Of a stretch of DNA of 64,000 bases, positions 32,770 to 41,894 are shown one piece after another; position 1 is the stretch's first letter; each line of letters begins with the position of its first letter. The stretch lies in assembly GCF_007785815.1 (NCBI RefSeq), contig NZ_VNIM01000008.1:1-64000 (forward strand), read 5' to 3'. This DNA is from Alterirhizorhabdus solaris. GTDB taxonomy: Bacteria > Pseudomonadota > Alphaproteobacteria > Sphingomonadales > Sphingomonadaceae. Below the pieces are notes generated by a model that worked only from the letters and a program-made list of their open reading frames with translations, had not been told where the DNA came from and made no database searches. The position numbers and the translations under genes are program-made.

Positions 32770-34974
32770 ATGCAGTTGAGCCTGCCTGACGACAGCGTGC
32801 CGGTAAAGGAAATGTTCGAGCGCTTCTTCGCGACCGAATCGACCACGGCCCGCGTCCGAGCCGCCGAGCCGGTGGGGTTCGATCGGGCGCTCTGGAATGA
32901 ACTCGTCGCCCTCGAGGCGCCGTTCATGCGGCTGTCCGCCGATGCCGGCGGCGGCGAGATGAGCCTGTTCGATGCGTGCCTGATGATGGAGCAGGCAGGT
33001 CGCCGTCTCGCCCCCGCCCCGCTTGCCGAATCGCTGGTGGCGCTGCGCGTGCTGGGCGAGGTGGGCGGCGACGTCGCCCGCGCGTGGATCGCCAAAGTGC
33101 GTGACGAGGGGGCCATCCTCACGCTCGCGCTGCGCAACGTGGCGGACGGCAAGCCGCAGCTCGTGCCCGGCGGCGCGGTCGCCAATGGCATCCTGACCTT
33201 CGACGGCACCGAACTGGCGATCGAGATCCCCGCTGCGGCCGACGCGCCGGAGACGCTGGGCGGCGCGGCGCTGGGCAACTTCACCCCCGGCAAGGGCGAG
33301 CGGCTCATACTGTCCGGCAATGCCGATACCGCCCGCATCTGGGCGGCGGGCATCGAGGAGTGGAAGCTGCTGACCGCCGCCGCGCTCGTCGGCCTGTCGC
33401 GCGAGGCGACCGAGATGGCCGCGGCCTATGCGTGCGAGCGGACCGCCTTCGGCACGCCGATCGGCGCCAACCAGGGCATCGCCCACCCGCTCGCCGTCGA
33501 CGTGATCGATGCCGATGGCGCCTCGCTGCTGCTGTGGTGGACGCTGCGGGCGATCGCCGATGGCAAGGCGGATGCGGGCGCGCTCGTCTCCACCTGCTTC
33601 TGGTGGGCCAGCCGCACCGCGACGAACAGCGTGGCCCATGCGATCCACACCTTCGGCGGCTACGGCCTGAGTACCGAATACGACATCCAGCTCTATCATC
33701 GCCGCGCCAAGGCGTGGGCGCTGCCGCTGGGCGATCCCGCCGCCGAACTGGAGCGCGGCGGGCGGCGGCTGCTGCTGAACGAGGCGACGAGCCTTCCCGA
33801 ACCCGGCGCGGTGGAGATCGACTTCGAGGCGCCGGACGCGGACAACACGCTCGCGGGCGAGGTGCGCGCGCTGTTCGACTCGATCCTCGATCCGAACCGG
33901 GCGGATCGCGGCGAGCAGAATTTCGAGTCGCACAACTGGGATGTCCACCGCGCGATGGGCAAGGCGGGTCTCCTCTATCCGGACTGGCCGGCCAAGTGGG
34001 GCGGCCGCGATGCGGACGTGAACAGCACCCGTGCTGCCAATGCGATCTGGATGGATGTCGGCTATGCCGGCCTGGCCCGCGGCGTCACCGGCATGGCCGG
34101 CGCGCTCGTCCAGAAGGTCGGCACGCCCGAGCTGCAGGAGGAAGTGCTGCCGGGCTTCGCGCGGGGCGATTTCGTCTCCTGCCTCGGCTTCACCGAGCCG
34201 TCGGGCGGATCGGACGTGTTCGCCGCCAAGACGCGCGCGGTGCGCGACGGTGACGAATGGGTCATCAACGGGCAGAAGATGTTCACCTCCGGCGCGGAGT
34301 TGTCCGACTATGTGCTGCTGCTGACGCGAACCGACCCCGACGTCGCCAAGCACAAGGGGCTGACGCTGTTCCTCGTGCCGCTGAAGGTGAAGGGGGTGGA
34401 GATCCACCCCGTCCACACCTTCATGGACGAGCGCACCAACGCCACCTTCTACGAGGACGTGCGGATCCCGGATCGCTACCGGCTGGGCGACGTCAACGGC
34501 GGCGTCAAGGTGATGGCGGCGGCGCTCTCGATGGAGCAGGGCGGCAGCTACTACTTCCACCAGCTGCGCGAGATGGTCGACGCGGTTGCCGAATGGGCGC
34601 GCGACGAGGATCGCGGCGGCACCCTGGTGATCGAGCATCCGGGCACGCTCGCCCGGCTGGCCAAGGTGCACACCCACGCCGCCATCAGCGAGGCGCTGTC
34701 GGCGCGGGCGCTGTGGACCCGGCTGGCGGGCGAACCGGACCTCGCCTACGGCCCGGCCTCCAAGGTGTTCACCACCGAGGCGTTCATCGTCGACTCGGCC
34801 GACCTGCTCGACCTGTCGTCGCCGGGATCGCTCGTGCGCGGCAAGAACGGGCTGGGCGTGGTGGAGATCGGCTACCGCCACTCCACCGCCACCTCGATCT
34901 ATGGCGGCACCAGCGAGGTGTTGCGCAGCATGGTCGCGGAAAAGCGCCTCGGCCTGCCGCGCAGCCGCGCCTGA
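32770..34974 (+). CDS. fused two-domain acyl-CoA dehydrogenase
   Basis: 734 residues, about twice the usual length. The N-half (about 1-335) is a small acyl-CoA dehydrogenase domain with YACERTAFGTPIGANQGIAHPLA and HTFGGYGLSTEYDIQLYHRRAKAW. A linker of about 25 residues follows. The C-half has the FAD/substrate motifs GFTEPSGGSD and INGQKMFTSGAELSD and the C-terminal SIYGGTSEVLRSMVAEKRL. Heteromeric acyl-CoA dehydrogenases of steroid side chains (ChsE type) are made of two such unlike subunits; here they are joined. GGAGGAG lies 6 bases before the ATG. A split version exists at 42931-45085. Likely acts on bulky acyl-CoA. Confidence 0.85.
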   Translation: MQLSLPDDSVPVKEMFERFFATESTTARVRAAEPVGFDRALWNELVALEAPFMRLSADAGGGEMSLFDACLMMEQAGRRLAPAPLAESLVALRVLGEVGGDVARAWIAKVRDEGAILTLALRNVADGKPQLVPGGAVANGILTFDGTELAIEIPAAADAPETLGGAALGNFTPGKGERLILSGNADTARIWAAGIEEWKLLTAAALVGLSREATEMAAAYACERTAFGTPIGANQGIAHPLAVDVIDADGASLLLWWTLRAIADGKADAGALVSTCFWWASRTATNSVAHAIHTFGGYGLSTEYDIQLYHRRAKAWALPLGDPAAELERGGRRLLLNEATSLPEPGAVEIDFEAPDADNTLAGEVRALFDSILDPNRADRGEQNFESHNWDVHRAMGKAGLLYPDWPAKWGGRDADVNSTRAANAIWMDVGYAGLARGVTGMAGALVQKVGTPELQEEVLPGFARGDFVSCLGFTEPSGGSDVFAAKTRAVRDGDEWVINGQKMFTSGAELSDYVLLLTRTDPDVAKHKGLTLFLVPLKVKGVEIHPVHTFMDERTNATFYEDVRIPDRYRLGDVNGGVKVMAAALSMEQGGSYYFHQLREMVDAVAEWARDEDRGGTLVIEHPGTLARLAKVHTHAAISEALSARALWTRLAGEPDLAYGPASKVFTTEAFIVDSADLLDLSSPGSLVRGKNGLGVVEIGYRHSTATSIYGGTSEVLRSMVAEKRLGLPRSRA

Positions 34975-34977
34975 CCC

Positions 34978-35011
34978 GATGCGCCGGCCGGGACAGCCCG
35001 GCCGGCGCATC
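34978..35011. terminator. bidirectional stem-loop
   Basis: Perfect 15-base arms (34978-34992 and 34997-35011) with loop ACAG lie between convergent genes, 3 bases after the acyl-CoA dehydrogenase stop. Very stable, but without a T-run. Confidence 0.6.
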
Positions 35012-35016
35012 GCCAT

Positions 35017-36099
35017 TCAGACCGTACCTACCCCCGTCACCGGTGCGCCGACCGCGCGCGGCAGCCGCAGCGGCGGCGCGGTGAACAGGAAGCGCGACCG
35101 GCCGTTGGCACGCAGCCAGTCGGCGAGGTCGGACAGCAGGAACATCTCGCCCAGCGGGATGCCCAGCTTGAACAGGCACAAGTGGTGCAGCGGGATGTGC
35201 GTGCCGTGGCCGTGCGGCACATGGCTTGTCGGCAGCAGTTCCACCGCCTCGTTGTCCGAAGCGATCGCCACGATGCCGCTGTCGGTGATCCAGCGCTGCA
35301 ATAGCGGATCGCCGCCATCCAGCCCCGAACAACGCTGCTGGTCGAACGGCGCCGCCGGATCGGCATAGCGCGCCAACAGCGCACGATCGAAACCGGTCCG
35401 CACGCACAGCGCATCGCCCTCCCCCACCTCCACCCGGTCCGCGTCGAGGATCCGCATCAGCCGGTCGTAGCCGACCGCGACGCGTTCCAGCCCGACATGG
35501 GCGAACAGGTCGATCATCACGCCGCGCGTCTGGAGGCCCGTCTCGGCGATCGTCTCGATGCCCAGCGCGTGCGCGCCATACGGCCCGTCCTTCGCGATTC
35601 CGCCGCGCAGGTGATCGACCGGGCCACGGATATGATCGTTGGCGCGGTAGCCGTTGTAATAGGTCGCCTCGCGCTCGCCGTCGCCATGGCCGTCGTACAG
35701 CGCGCCGATGTGGCACAGGCTGTCCCACTGGGTCGAGAATTGCAGGCTGATCGCGGCCTTGTCGTCGCACACCACATCGTCCTGCCCCGGCGCGACGCGG
35801 CCCATCGGATAGTTCATCGTCGGATCCTCGCCGCGTAGAAACCAGCCCAGTTCGGGCGGCTTGCGGCGCGGGTGCAGCTCCACGTTGGCCGGGCAGTCGA
35901 GCGGCAGCGACAGGCAGAAGGCGATCCCCTCGCGCACCTCGGCGGCGGCGGCACGACGATGCGCCGGGGTGATGAGATTCAACCGGCCGATCTGGTCGTC
36001 CGCGCCGAAGTCACCCCAGTTCGAGCCGTCCGGGCGAACCGCCCAGCGGTCCTGCGATCCGGTCGTCATGGTTTCGCTGCCGGTGCTGCCTTCGGTCAT
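35017..36099 (-). CDS. cyclase family protein (kynurenine-formamidase-like hydrolase)
   Basis: 360 residues of the cyclase/kynurenine formamidase superfamily, long subtype. Metal-site type segments are STQWDSLCHIGALYDG and HVPHGHGTHIPLHHLC, with RGVMIDLFAHVG between them. These proteins hydrolyse amides or lactones, or close rings, using bound metal. Its ATG overlaps the stop of the upstream gene (ATGA), and it is the last gene of a five-gene leftward operon (thioesterase, SDR, esterase, VOC-like, cyclase). In a ring-degrading pathway a lactone or cyclic-ketone-derived substrate is plausible. Not tryptophan metabolism by context. Confidence 0.75.
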   Translation of the reverse strand: MTEGSTGSETMTTGSQDRWAVRPDGSNWGDFGADDQIGRLNLITPAHRRAAAAEVREGIAFCLSLPLDCPANVELHPRRKPPELGWFLRGEDPTMNYPMGRVAPGQDDVVCDDKAAISLQFSTQWDSLCHIGALYDGHGDGEREATYYNGYRANDHIRGPVDHLRGGIAKDGPYGAHALGIETIAETGLQTRGVMIDLFAHVGLERVAVGYDRLMRILDADRVEVGEGDALCVRTGFDRALLARYADPAAPFDQQRCSGLDGGDPLLQRWITDSGIVAIASDNEAVELLPTSHVPHGHGTHIPLHHLCLFKLGIPLGEMFLLSDLADWLRANGRSRFLFTAPPLRLPRAVGAPVTGVGTV

Positions 36100-36671
36100 C
36101 CGCGCGTGTCCTTCGTCTGCAGTTCGATGAGCTGGCCCAGCATGAACGATCCGGCGACGATCACGTCCTGATGGACAAAGCCCTGGATCAGCCGGCCGCG
36201 CGCCGAGTCCGCTTCCTCCGGGCGGAAGATCCGCAGGTGCAGCCGCTCGCCCAGGCCGGCGGCGGCAAGCCTTTCCAAACGGGCGGCGACCGCCTCGACG
36301 GCATCGACCGAGGGGTAGCGCAACGCGAAGTGGGGGATACCGAACGGCCGCCCGTGCGCCTTGCCACGATAGGCCGACACGCCGTCACGCAACGACGCGT
36401 CGGCGGCGACGTGGTGCGCCAGCCGCGTCTCGATCGCCTCCTGCTCCGCCGTCATCGGCGACATGTAGAAGACGTTGCTCTCGCGATCGCGGTCGTCGGC
36501 ATTGGGGTGGACGGCGAGGAACGTCTCGCCCCGGTCGCTGGCGAAGCCGGTGTCGGTGATCGTGCAGCCGAGCGCCTCCACCAGCGCGATCGCGACGTCG
36601 CGCTCGCCCGGGCGATACACCGTCTCCAGATGGTTCAGGAGCGTGCCCTTATAGGTTGCGATCGCGTCCAT
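36096..36671 (-). CDS. uncharacterised protein, possibly VOC (glyoxalase-like) fold
   Basis: 191 residues from the ATG at 36671 (GGAGGG 8 bases upstream). NHLETVYRPGERDVAIALVEALGCTI reads like the first beta-alpha unit of vicinal-oxygen-chelate proteins, and FGIPHFALRYPSVDAVEAVAARLERLAAAG like the second. That would give two half-sites with His as metal ligands. This is a weak structural guess. It overlaps the upstream esterase end by 23 bases and the downstream cyclase start by 4, so it is certainly part of the operon. If VOC-like, it could be an isomerase, epimerase or dioxygenase of the pathway. Confidence 0.55.
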   Translation of the reverse strand: MDAIATYKGTLLNHLETVYRPGERDVAIALVEALGCTITDTGFASDRGETFLAVHPNADDRDRESNVFYMSPMTAEQEAIETRLAHHVAADASLRDGVSAYRGKAHGRPFGIPHFALRYPSVDAVEAVAARLERLAAAGLGERLHLRIFRPEEADSARGRLIQGFVHQDVIVAGSFMLGQLIELQTKDTRG

Positions 36672-37605
36672 CGTTCGGGCCCTCCGCTGCCAGTCGCTCA
36701 CGAACCCACGCCCCGGCGGCGGACAGCGCCTCGGCCGCCAGCGGCACCGCACCGGCCGCGCCGAGATAGCCGTGCAGCATTGCCGCATCGCACCGGGTCA
36801 CGACCGGCACGCCGGCCGCATCGAGCCTGCGGGCGAAGGCAAGCCCCTCCTCGCGCAGCGGATCGAGCTCGGCCACCGCGATGAAGGCGGGCGGCAGGCC
36901 GGCGGCATCGGCCACGCGCAGCGGCGACAGCAGCGGATCGCCGCGATCCACGCCGGCGGGCGCGTAGAGATCCCAGAACCAGCGCATGTCGTTAGCCGAC
37001 AGCAGCCAGTTGCGGTCGCCGATGTCGCGGTAGGAGGCGGTGTCCATCGCATGATCGGTGACGGGGTAGGCCAGCGCCAGCCCCGCGACCGCCGGCCCGC
37101 CCGCATCGCGCGCCCGGATGGCGCAGGCCGCCGCCAGATTGCCGCCCGCGCTCTCGCCGAACAGCACCAGCGGCCCCGGCCGGTTCGCGGCCGCCCATTC
37201 GAGCGCGGCGAAACAGTCGTCGAGCGGCTGCGGATAAGGATGCTCTGGCGCCAGCCGGTAATCGACGCTGACGATCTCGCATCCGGCAGCGCCGGCCAGC
37301 CGGCGGCAGGTGGCATCGGCGAAGGCGAGATCGCCGATCACCCAGCCGCCCGAATGCAAATAGACGACGGTGCCCGCAGATGCCCCCTTCGGCACGTAAC
37401 GGCGGATCGGGATCGCGCCATGCGGGCCGTCGATCGATTCGTCCGCCACCTCGGCCAGATCGGGCAGGTTGGCGGGCGGCGGCGCGGCGGCCAGCCCCGC
37501 CGCCAGCATCGCGCGCGCCTCCGGCGGCGTCACCTGATGGAAGTAAGGCCGGCCGGCGGCGGCGAAGGCATCGATGATCGCCTGATAATAAGGGTGCGGC
37601 GTCAT
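36649..37605 (-). CDS. HSL-family alpha/beta hydrolase (esterase/lactonase)
   Basis: 318 residues. The hormone-sensitive-lipase family signature is complete: oxyanion segment HSGGWVIGD, nucleophile FGESAGG, acid in ELDPLREEG and a late His in HGYLG. It is a cytoplasmic esterase for short or cyclic esters. Its ATG overlaps the SDR stop (ATGA). Position in the operon suggests it opens an ester or lactone made by neighbouring enzymes, or removes an acyl group from an alicyclic substrate, by inference. Confidence 0.85.
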   Translation of the reverse strand: MTPHPYYQAIIDAFAAAGRPYFHQVTPPEARAMLAAGLAAAPPPANLPDLAEVADESIDGPHGAIPIRRYVPKGASAGTVVYLHSGGWVIGDLAFADATCRRLAGAAGCEIVSVDYRLAPEHPYPQPLDDCFAALEWAAANRPGPLVLFGESAGGNLAAACAIRARDAGGPAVAGLALAYPVTDHAMDTASYRDIGDRNWLLSANDMRWFWDLYAPAGVDRGDPLLSPLRVADAAGLPPAFIAVAELDPLREEGLAFARRLDAAGVPVVTRCDAAMLHGYLGAAGAVPLAAEALSAAGAWVRERLAAEGPNDGRDRNL

Positions 37606-38396
37606 GCGCCGGCCGCCTGTTCGGCGCGGCGGCGGTTGCGCTGGGTGATGACGTCCGGCAGGCCGGTGCAGGCGGTGGTGCCGCCATCGGCGGTGACGAT
37701 CGAGCCGGTCATGAACGATGCCTCGTCGGAGGCGAGGAAGGCGACGACGTTGGCCATCTCCTCCGGCGTGCCGAGCCGGCCGAGCGGCACGGCATCGATC
37801 CAGCTCTGCTGATCCGCCGCCGAGCCGAACGAGCCGACCCCCATCGCCGTGCGGGCGATCGCCCCCGGGCACAGCGCGTTGACGCGGATGCCGTCGCGCG
37901 CGCAATCGAGCGCGAGCGAACGGGTATAATTGACCGCCGCCGCCTTGGAGGCGTTGTACACGCCCATGCCATGGTCGGCCCCCAGCCCGGATACCGAGGC
38001 GACGTTGACGATCGCACCGCCGCCGCCCTCGCGCATCGCCGGGATGGCGGCGCGGCAGGCGTAGAAGATCGACGACACGTTGACCGCCATCACCTTGTCC
38101 CACACCGCGTCGGCCATGTCGGGGGTTTCGTCGAGCGCGCCGATGCCGGCGTTGTTGACGAGGATGTCGAGCCGGCCGAACCGCTCGACCGCCGCCGCCA
38201 CCATCGCCGCGCAGGCGGCCGCATCGGTCACGTCGGTCCGGTGGAACGCCAGTCGCTCGTCCGCCACGGCCGGCGGATTGAGGTCGGTCACCAGCACGCG
38301 CGCGCCCTCCGCCGCCAGCCGCGACGCGATCGCCGCGCCGATGCCCGATGTTCCCCCGGTGACGATCGCCACCTTGCCGTCGAACCGTCCAGCCAT
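37602..38396 (-). CDS. short-chain dehydrogenase/reductase
   Basis: 264 residues of classical SDR type: TGGTSGIG near residue 14, NNAG near 86, catalytic YNASK near 151, and PGAIARTAMG after the active site. It should oxidise a secondary alcohol, or reduce a ketone, with NAD(P)(H). AGGAAG precedes the ATG at 38396. It lies 20 bases after the thioesterase gene and overlaps the esterase gene. Its exact substrate is not visible. It differs from the SDRs at 20478 and 49452, so the pathway has several alcohol-oxidation steps. Confidence 0.85.
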   Translation of the reverse strand: MAGRFDGKVAIVTGGTSGIGAAIASRLAAEGARVLVTDLNPPAVADERLAFHRTDVTDAAACAAMVAAAVERFGRLDILVNNAGIGALDETPDMADAVWDKVMAVNVSSIFYACRAAIPAMREGGGGAIVNVASVSGLGADHGMGVYNASKAAAVNYTRSLALDCARDGIRVNALCPGAIARTAMGVGSFGSAADQQSWIDAVPLGRLGTPEEMANVVAFLASDEASFMTGSIVTADGGTTACTGLPDVITQRNRRRAEQAAGA

Positions 38397-38416
38397 GTCT
38401 TCCTCTCCCCTTCGCC

Positions 38417-38845
38417 TCAGGCGATACTCAACCGTTCGAACGCGGCACGCAGGTCGTCCGGTATCGGCACCGGCCCCGTCTCGTCCGCCACCACCATCAC
38501 CGCCTGCGCGAAGATCGCCGGGGTGCCGTTCTGCCGGGCACACTGCCCGATCGTGAAGGACGTGCGCCCGATCGCGAGGATGCCGCTGCCGATCTCGACC
38601 GGATCGGGATGGTGCATCTCCGCGACATATTCGATCGTGAGCGAGGCGACCATCGTGCGCAGCCGCCCCATCATCGCGGGCAGCCCGGCGGCGCGGTTGA
38701 ACAGCACGCGCCCCTCCTGCAGGATCACGGTGGCGGCGGCGTTGTTCACATGGCCCTGCGTGTCCAGATCGTCGAACCGGGTGGGGATCTCGACCACGAC
38801 GGGGAGGGGCGCGGCAGCCAGCCGCTGCCGGTCGATCCGGGCCAT
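38417..38845 (-). CDS. acyl-CoA thioesterase, 4-hydroxybenzoyl-CoA thioesterase type
   Basis: 142-residue single hotdog domain. PTRFDDLDTQGHVNNAAATVILQEGRVLF is the signature of the YbgC/4HBT group, in which the Asp of the DxxGHVNN run is catalytic. It cleaves an acyl-CoA to free acid and CoA, often to prevent CoA trapping. First gene of the five-gene operon. AAGGAA lies upstream of the ATG at 38845; a second in-frame ATG at 38863 would add six residues. It diverges from the MaoC gene. Confidence 0.8.
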   Translation of the reverse strand: MARIDRQRLAAAPLPVVVEIPTRFDDLDTQGHVNNAAATVILQEGRVLFNRAAGLPAMMGRLRTMVASLTIEYVAEMHHPDPVEIGSGILAIGRTSFTIGQCARQNGTPAIFAQAVMVVADETGPVPIPDDLRAAFERLSIA

Positions 38846-38955
38846 CACAGGGTTCCTTCGCATGAATGCGTCGTTCGCCGGCGCGTCGCTTGACCGGCGG
38901 GGCGATCGACCGATAGCGTTTCCAAAACAGGGCGCCACGGCGCGGGAGGAGAGCG

Positions 38956-39834
38956 ATGGACGACAGGCGACCCGCAGGCGCGCGCGTGACGCTCGACATG
39001 ATCGGTTCGACCAGCGGCGACCAGCCCGTCGCCTGGGACGAGCGCGCGACGATGCTCTACGCGCTGGGCGTGGGCGCCGGGCTGGACGCACCGGCCGAAG
39101 ACCTCGCGCTCACCACGGAGAACAGCGAGGGCGTCGCGTTGCAGGCGCTGCCGAGCTTTCTCACGATCGTCACGGTCGGCCACAAACCGCCAGCGCTGGA
39201 GGCGCTGGACCCGGGCCGCTTCCTCCACGCCGAGCAGCGGATCGAGCTGCTGCGCCCGCTTCCCCCGCGCGGCCGCGGCATCGTGCGTACCACGGTCGAT
39301 TCCGTGCTGGACAAGGGCGAGGGCGCCATCGTGACGAGCGTCTCCACCCTCCACGGCGAGGGGCCTGGCGCCCCGCTGATCGGACGCGGGACGATGAGCA
39401 TCTTCGTGCGCGGTGGCGGCGGCTTCGGCGGCCCGCGCGGCCCCGGCCGCCCGGCCGCCGCGCCGGTTCGCCCGGCGGACGCCACGATCGTCCACCACAG
39501 CCGGCCGGAACAGGCGCTGCTCTACCGCCTGTCGGGCGATCGCCACCCGCTGCACAGCGACCCGGCGTTCGCTCGCGCGCGCGGCTTCGACCGGCCGATT
39601 CTGCACGGCCTGTGCACCTACGGCTTCGCCTGCCGCGCGCTGGTGGCGGGCGCGGCGGGTGGCGATCCGGCCCGGTTGACGCAAATGGCCGGGCGCTTCC
39701 GCAAGCCCGTCTATCCCGGCGACACGCTGACCACCCACATCTGGCTGGACGGGGGCGGCGCGGTGCGGTTCGAGACGCGCGACGGGGCCGGCGACGCGGG
39801 GATCGAGCACGGCACTGCCGCGATCGCCTCCTAA
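38956..39834 (+). CDS. MaoC-family enoyl-CoA hydratase 2
   Basis: 292 residues with two hotdog halves, as in the 2-enoyl-CoA hydratase 2 domain of multifunctional enzymes. The C-half carries the hydratase motif YRLSGDRHPLHSDPAFARARGFDRPILHG, with catalytic Asp and His; a His replaces the usual Asn in GDxNPLH. A Gly/Pro/Arg-rich linker (GGGGFGGPRGPGRP) joins the halves. It forms (R)-3-hydroxyacyl-CoA and accepts bulky chains in steroid catabolism. GGAGGAG lies upstream of the ATG. It may work with one of the SDRs. Single gene. Confidence 0.85.
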   Translation: MDDRRPAGARVTLDMIGSTSGDQPVAWDERATMLYALGVGAGLDAPAEDLALTTENSEGVALQALPSFLTIVTVGHKPPALEALDPGRFLHAEQRIELLRPLPPRGRGIVRTTVDSVLDKGEGAIVTSVSTLHGEGPGAPLIGRGTMSIFVRGGGGFGGPRGPGRPAAAPVRPADATIVHHSRPEQALLYRLSGDRHPLHSDPAFARARGFDRPILHGLCTYGFACRALVAGAAGGDPARLTQMAGRFRKPVYPGDTLTTHIWLDGGGAVRFETRDGAGDAGIEHGTAAIAS

Positions 39835-39854
39835 TCGGCTCATCCCCGCCCGCC

Positions 39855-41252
39855 TCACATCGCGTCGAGCAGCTTGCCCGGGTTGAGGATGTGCTTCGGA
39901 TCGATCGCGTCCTTCAGCGTCCGCATCAATGCCAGTTCGCTTTCCGACCGCGTCCACTTCAGGAACGGTGCGCGCGACACCCCGATGCCGTGCTCGGCCG
40001 CGATCGACCCGCCGACATCGCGCACCGCGCCGAACACCGCCGTATCGAAGCCGTGCTGGATGGTCTTGTCCATCTGCCCGATGCTGACGATCGCGTGGAG
40101 GTTGCCGTCGCCGGCATGGCCGTAGAACAGCATCGTCGCATCGGGATAGGCCGCCGCCATGTTGGCCCGCGCCTTCTCCACGAAGGCCGGCATGTCCGCC
40201 ACGCCCATGCTCACGTCATATGACGAGAAAGGCCGCAGCGGCGCCAGCCCCGGCGCCAGATCCTCGCGCACCGCCCAGATCGCCTCGCGCTGGGAATCGG
40301 ACTGGGCGATGACCGCGTCCTTTATCGTCCCGTCCTCGATCAGCGCCATCAGCGCGCGCTCGAACTGGGCGATGTCGGCCTCCTCATCGCCGCCCATCGC
40401 CTCGACCAGCGCGTAGAAGCCGTGTTCCGCCGACATCGCGCGCGGCCGCTGCACCAGCAGCGCCTCGCTCATCGCCGTGTAGAAATCGCCCCACATCAGC
40501 TCGAACGAGGAGAGCCGGCCGGACACCATCACCTCCATCCGCCGCAGCACCGCGATGATGTCCTCGAACGAGTCGGTCGCCACCAGCGCGGTCTGGCGCG
40601 AGGTGGGCAGCGGGCGCAGCCGCAGCACCGCCCGCGTCACGATGCCGAGCGTGCCCTCGCTGCCGACCAGCAGGTGCTTCCAGTTGTAACCGGCATTGTC
40701 CTTGAGCATCTTGGTGAGCGACGAGACGATCGTGCCGTCTGCCAGCACCGCCTCCAGCCCGATCACCATGTCGCGCATCATGCCCCAGCGCAGCACGCGG
40801 TTGCCGCCGGCGTTGGTGCCGATCACGCCGCCGATCGTGGCCGAGCCGCGCGCGCCCAGATCGAGCGGCAGCAGCGCGCCCCTGGCCTCCGCCGCCTCGT
40901 GCGCCAGTTGCAGGATGCAGCCGGCCTCCACCGTCATCGTCATCGACAGCTCGTCGATCTCGACGATGCGGTTCATCCGCTCCAGCGACAGCGCGATGCC
41001 GCCGTCGGCCGGCACGGCACTGCCCACGGTGCCGGTCTGCCCGCCGACCACGGTGATCGATACGCCCTCGGCCGAGGCCAGCCGGACGATCGCGGCGACC
41101 TCCTCGGTATCGGCCGGCTTCAGCAGGAAGGCGGGGCGCGACTGGTATTTGCGCGACACGTCGATGCGATAATGCTCGCCGATCGCCTCGTCCGCGTGGA
41201 GGTGCCGGTCGCCGACGATCGCGGCGAGGCGCGCTGCCAGGGTTTCGCTCAT
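39855..41252 (-). CDS. FAD-linked 2-hydroxyacid dehydrogenase (GlcD/D-lactate dehydrogenase type)
   Basis: 465 residues. The PCMH-type FAD domain has VVGGQTGTVGSAVPADGGIALSLERM and LDLGARGSATIGGVIGTNAGG. The C-terminal cap has FYGHAGDGNLHAIVSIGQ and ends SIAAEHGIGVSRAPFL, the region that carries the catalytic His/Glu in this family. It oxidises a D-2-hydroxyacid to the 2-oxoacid, passing electrons to an acceptor such as ETF or a cytochrome. GAGAGGAG precedes the ATG. The operator-like dyad lies about 60 bases upstream. It may drain a 2-hydroxyacid fragment of the pathway. Confidence 0.85.
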   Translation of the reverse strand: MSETLAARLAAIVGDRHLHADEAIGEHYRIDVSRKYQSRPAFLLKPADTEEVAAIVRLASAEGVSITVVGGQTGTVGSAVPADGGIALSLERMNRIVEIDELSMTMTVEAGCILQLAHEAAEARGALLPLDLGARGSATIGGVIGTNAGGNRVLRWGMMRDMVIGLEAVLADGTIVSSLTKMLKDNAGYNWKHLLVGSEGTLGIVTRAVLRLRPLPTSRQTALVATDSFEDIIAVLRRMEVMVSGRLSSFELMWGDFYTAMSEALLVQRPRAMSAEHGFYALVEAMGGDEEADIAQFERALMALIEDGTIKDAVIAQSDSQREAIWAVREDLAPGLAPLRPFSSYDVSMGVADMPAFVEKARANMAAAYPDATMLFYGHAGDGNLHAIVSIGQMDKTIQHGFDTAVFGAVRDVGGSIAAEHGIGVSRAPFLKWTRSESELALMRTLKDAIDPKHILNPGKLLDAM

Positions 41253-41310
41253 CCCATGCTCCTCTCGCGGCCCGTGCCGGGCCTTGCGGCACCCGGGCCG
41301 CTGACCGACC

Positions 41311-41333
41311 TAATGTATCTCGCCTTGTGCATT
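41311..41333. promoter_or_regulatory. operator-like dyad TAATG-N13-GCATT
   Basis: Exact copy of the recurrent motif, in the divergent region between the GlcD-like gene and the small NTF2-like gene. Confidence 0.65.
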
Positions 41334-41477
41334 CGGGCTAGGCGGCTGTCGCGGCGGCGTCAACCGGGCGTGCGTGCCGATGCGCGCGCCGATCTGTTGA
41401 CAGCCCCCGTTCGCGCCACCTAGCGAATGCATCGACCGCGCTGAATTGCGCAAGGGCACCGGCGAGAGGATGATCCG

Positions 41478-41858
41478 ATGGGCGACGACACCAGCAGCGC
41501 CGTGATGGCGGCGGAAAAGGCGCGGTGCGCGGCGATGCTGGCGAACGATGCCGCCGCGCTCGACGCGCTGCTCGATCCGCGCCTGTCGTTCAGCCACGCC
41601 ACGGGGCAGGTGGACGACAAGGCGGCCTATTGCACCAAGATGGCCGCCGGGCGGATCGACTATCTGTCGATCGATTGGAGCGAGGACCGGGTGATCGTGC
41701 TCGGCGACGGCGCCGCGCTGCTTACCGGCCGGATGACCTCCTCGGTGCGCGTCGAGGGCGTCGAGAAGCGCCTCGACAACCGGGTGCTCGCCGGCTGGGC
41801 CGAGACGGACGGGGCGTGGCGGCTCGTCGCGTTCCAGTCCACCCCGCTGAAGGGCTGA
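41478..41858 (+). CDS. small NTF2-like protein (DUF4440 type)
   Basis: 126 residues with the SnoaL/DUF4440 pattern: VMAAEKARCAAMLANDAAALDALLDPRLSFSHATGQVDDKAAYCTKM, then VLGDGAALLTGRM and WRLVAFQSTP at the end. GAGAGGA precedes the ATG. These proteins often have ketosteroid-isomerase-like activity or simply bind ligands. It lies 36 bases before the SMP-30 gene and probably shares its transcript, which begins near the dyad at 41311. Enzyme activity not established. Confidence 0.75.
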   Translation: MGDDTSSAVMAAEKARCAAMLANDAAALDALLDPRLSFSHATGQVDDKAAYCTKMAAGRIDYLSIDWSEDRVIVLGDGAALLTGRMTSSVRVEGVEKRLDNRVLAGWAETDGAWRLVAFQSTPLKG

Positions 41859-41894
41859 CCGGGCGGGTCTTGCCGACACAAAAGGGAGATGACG

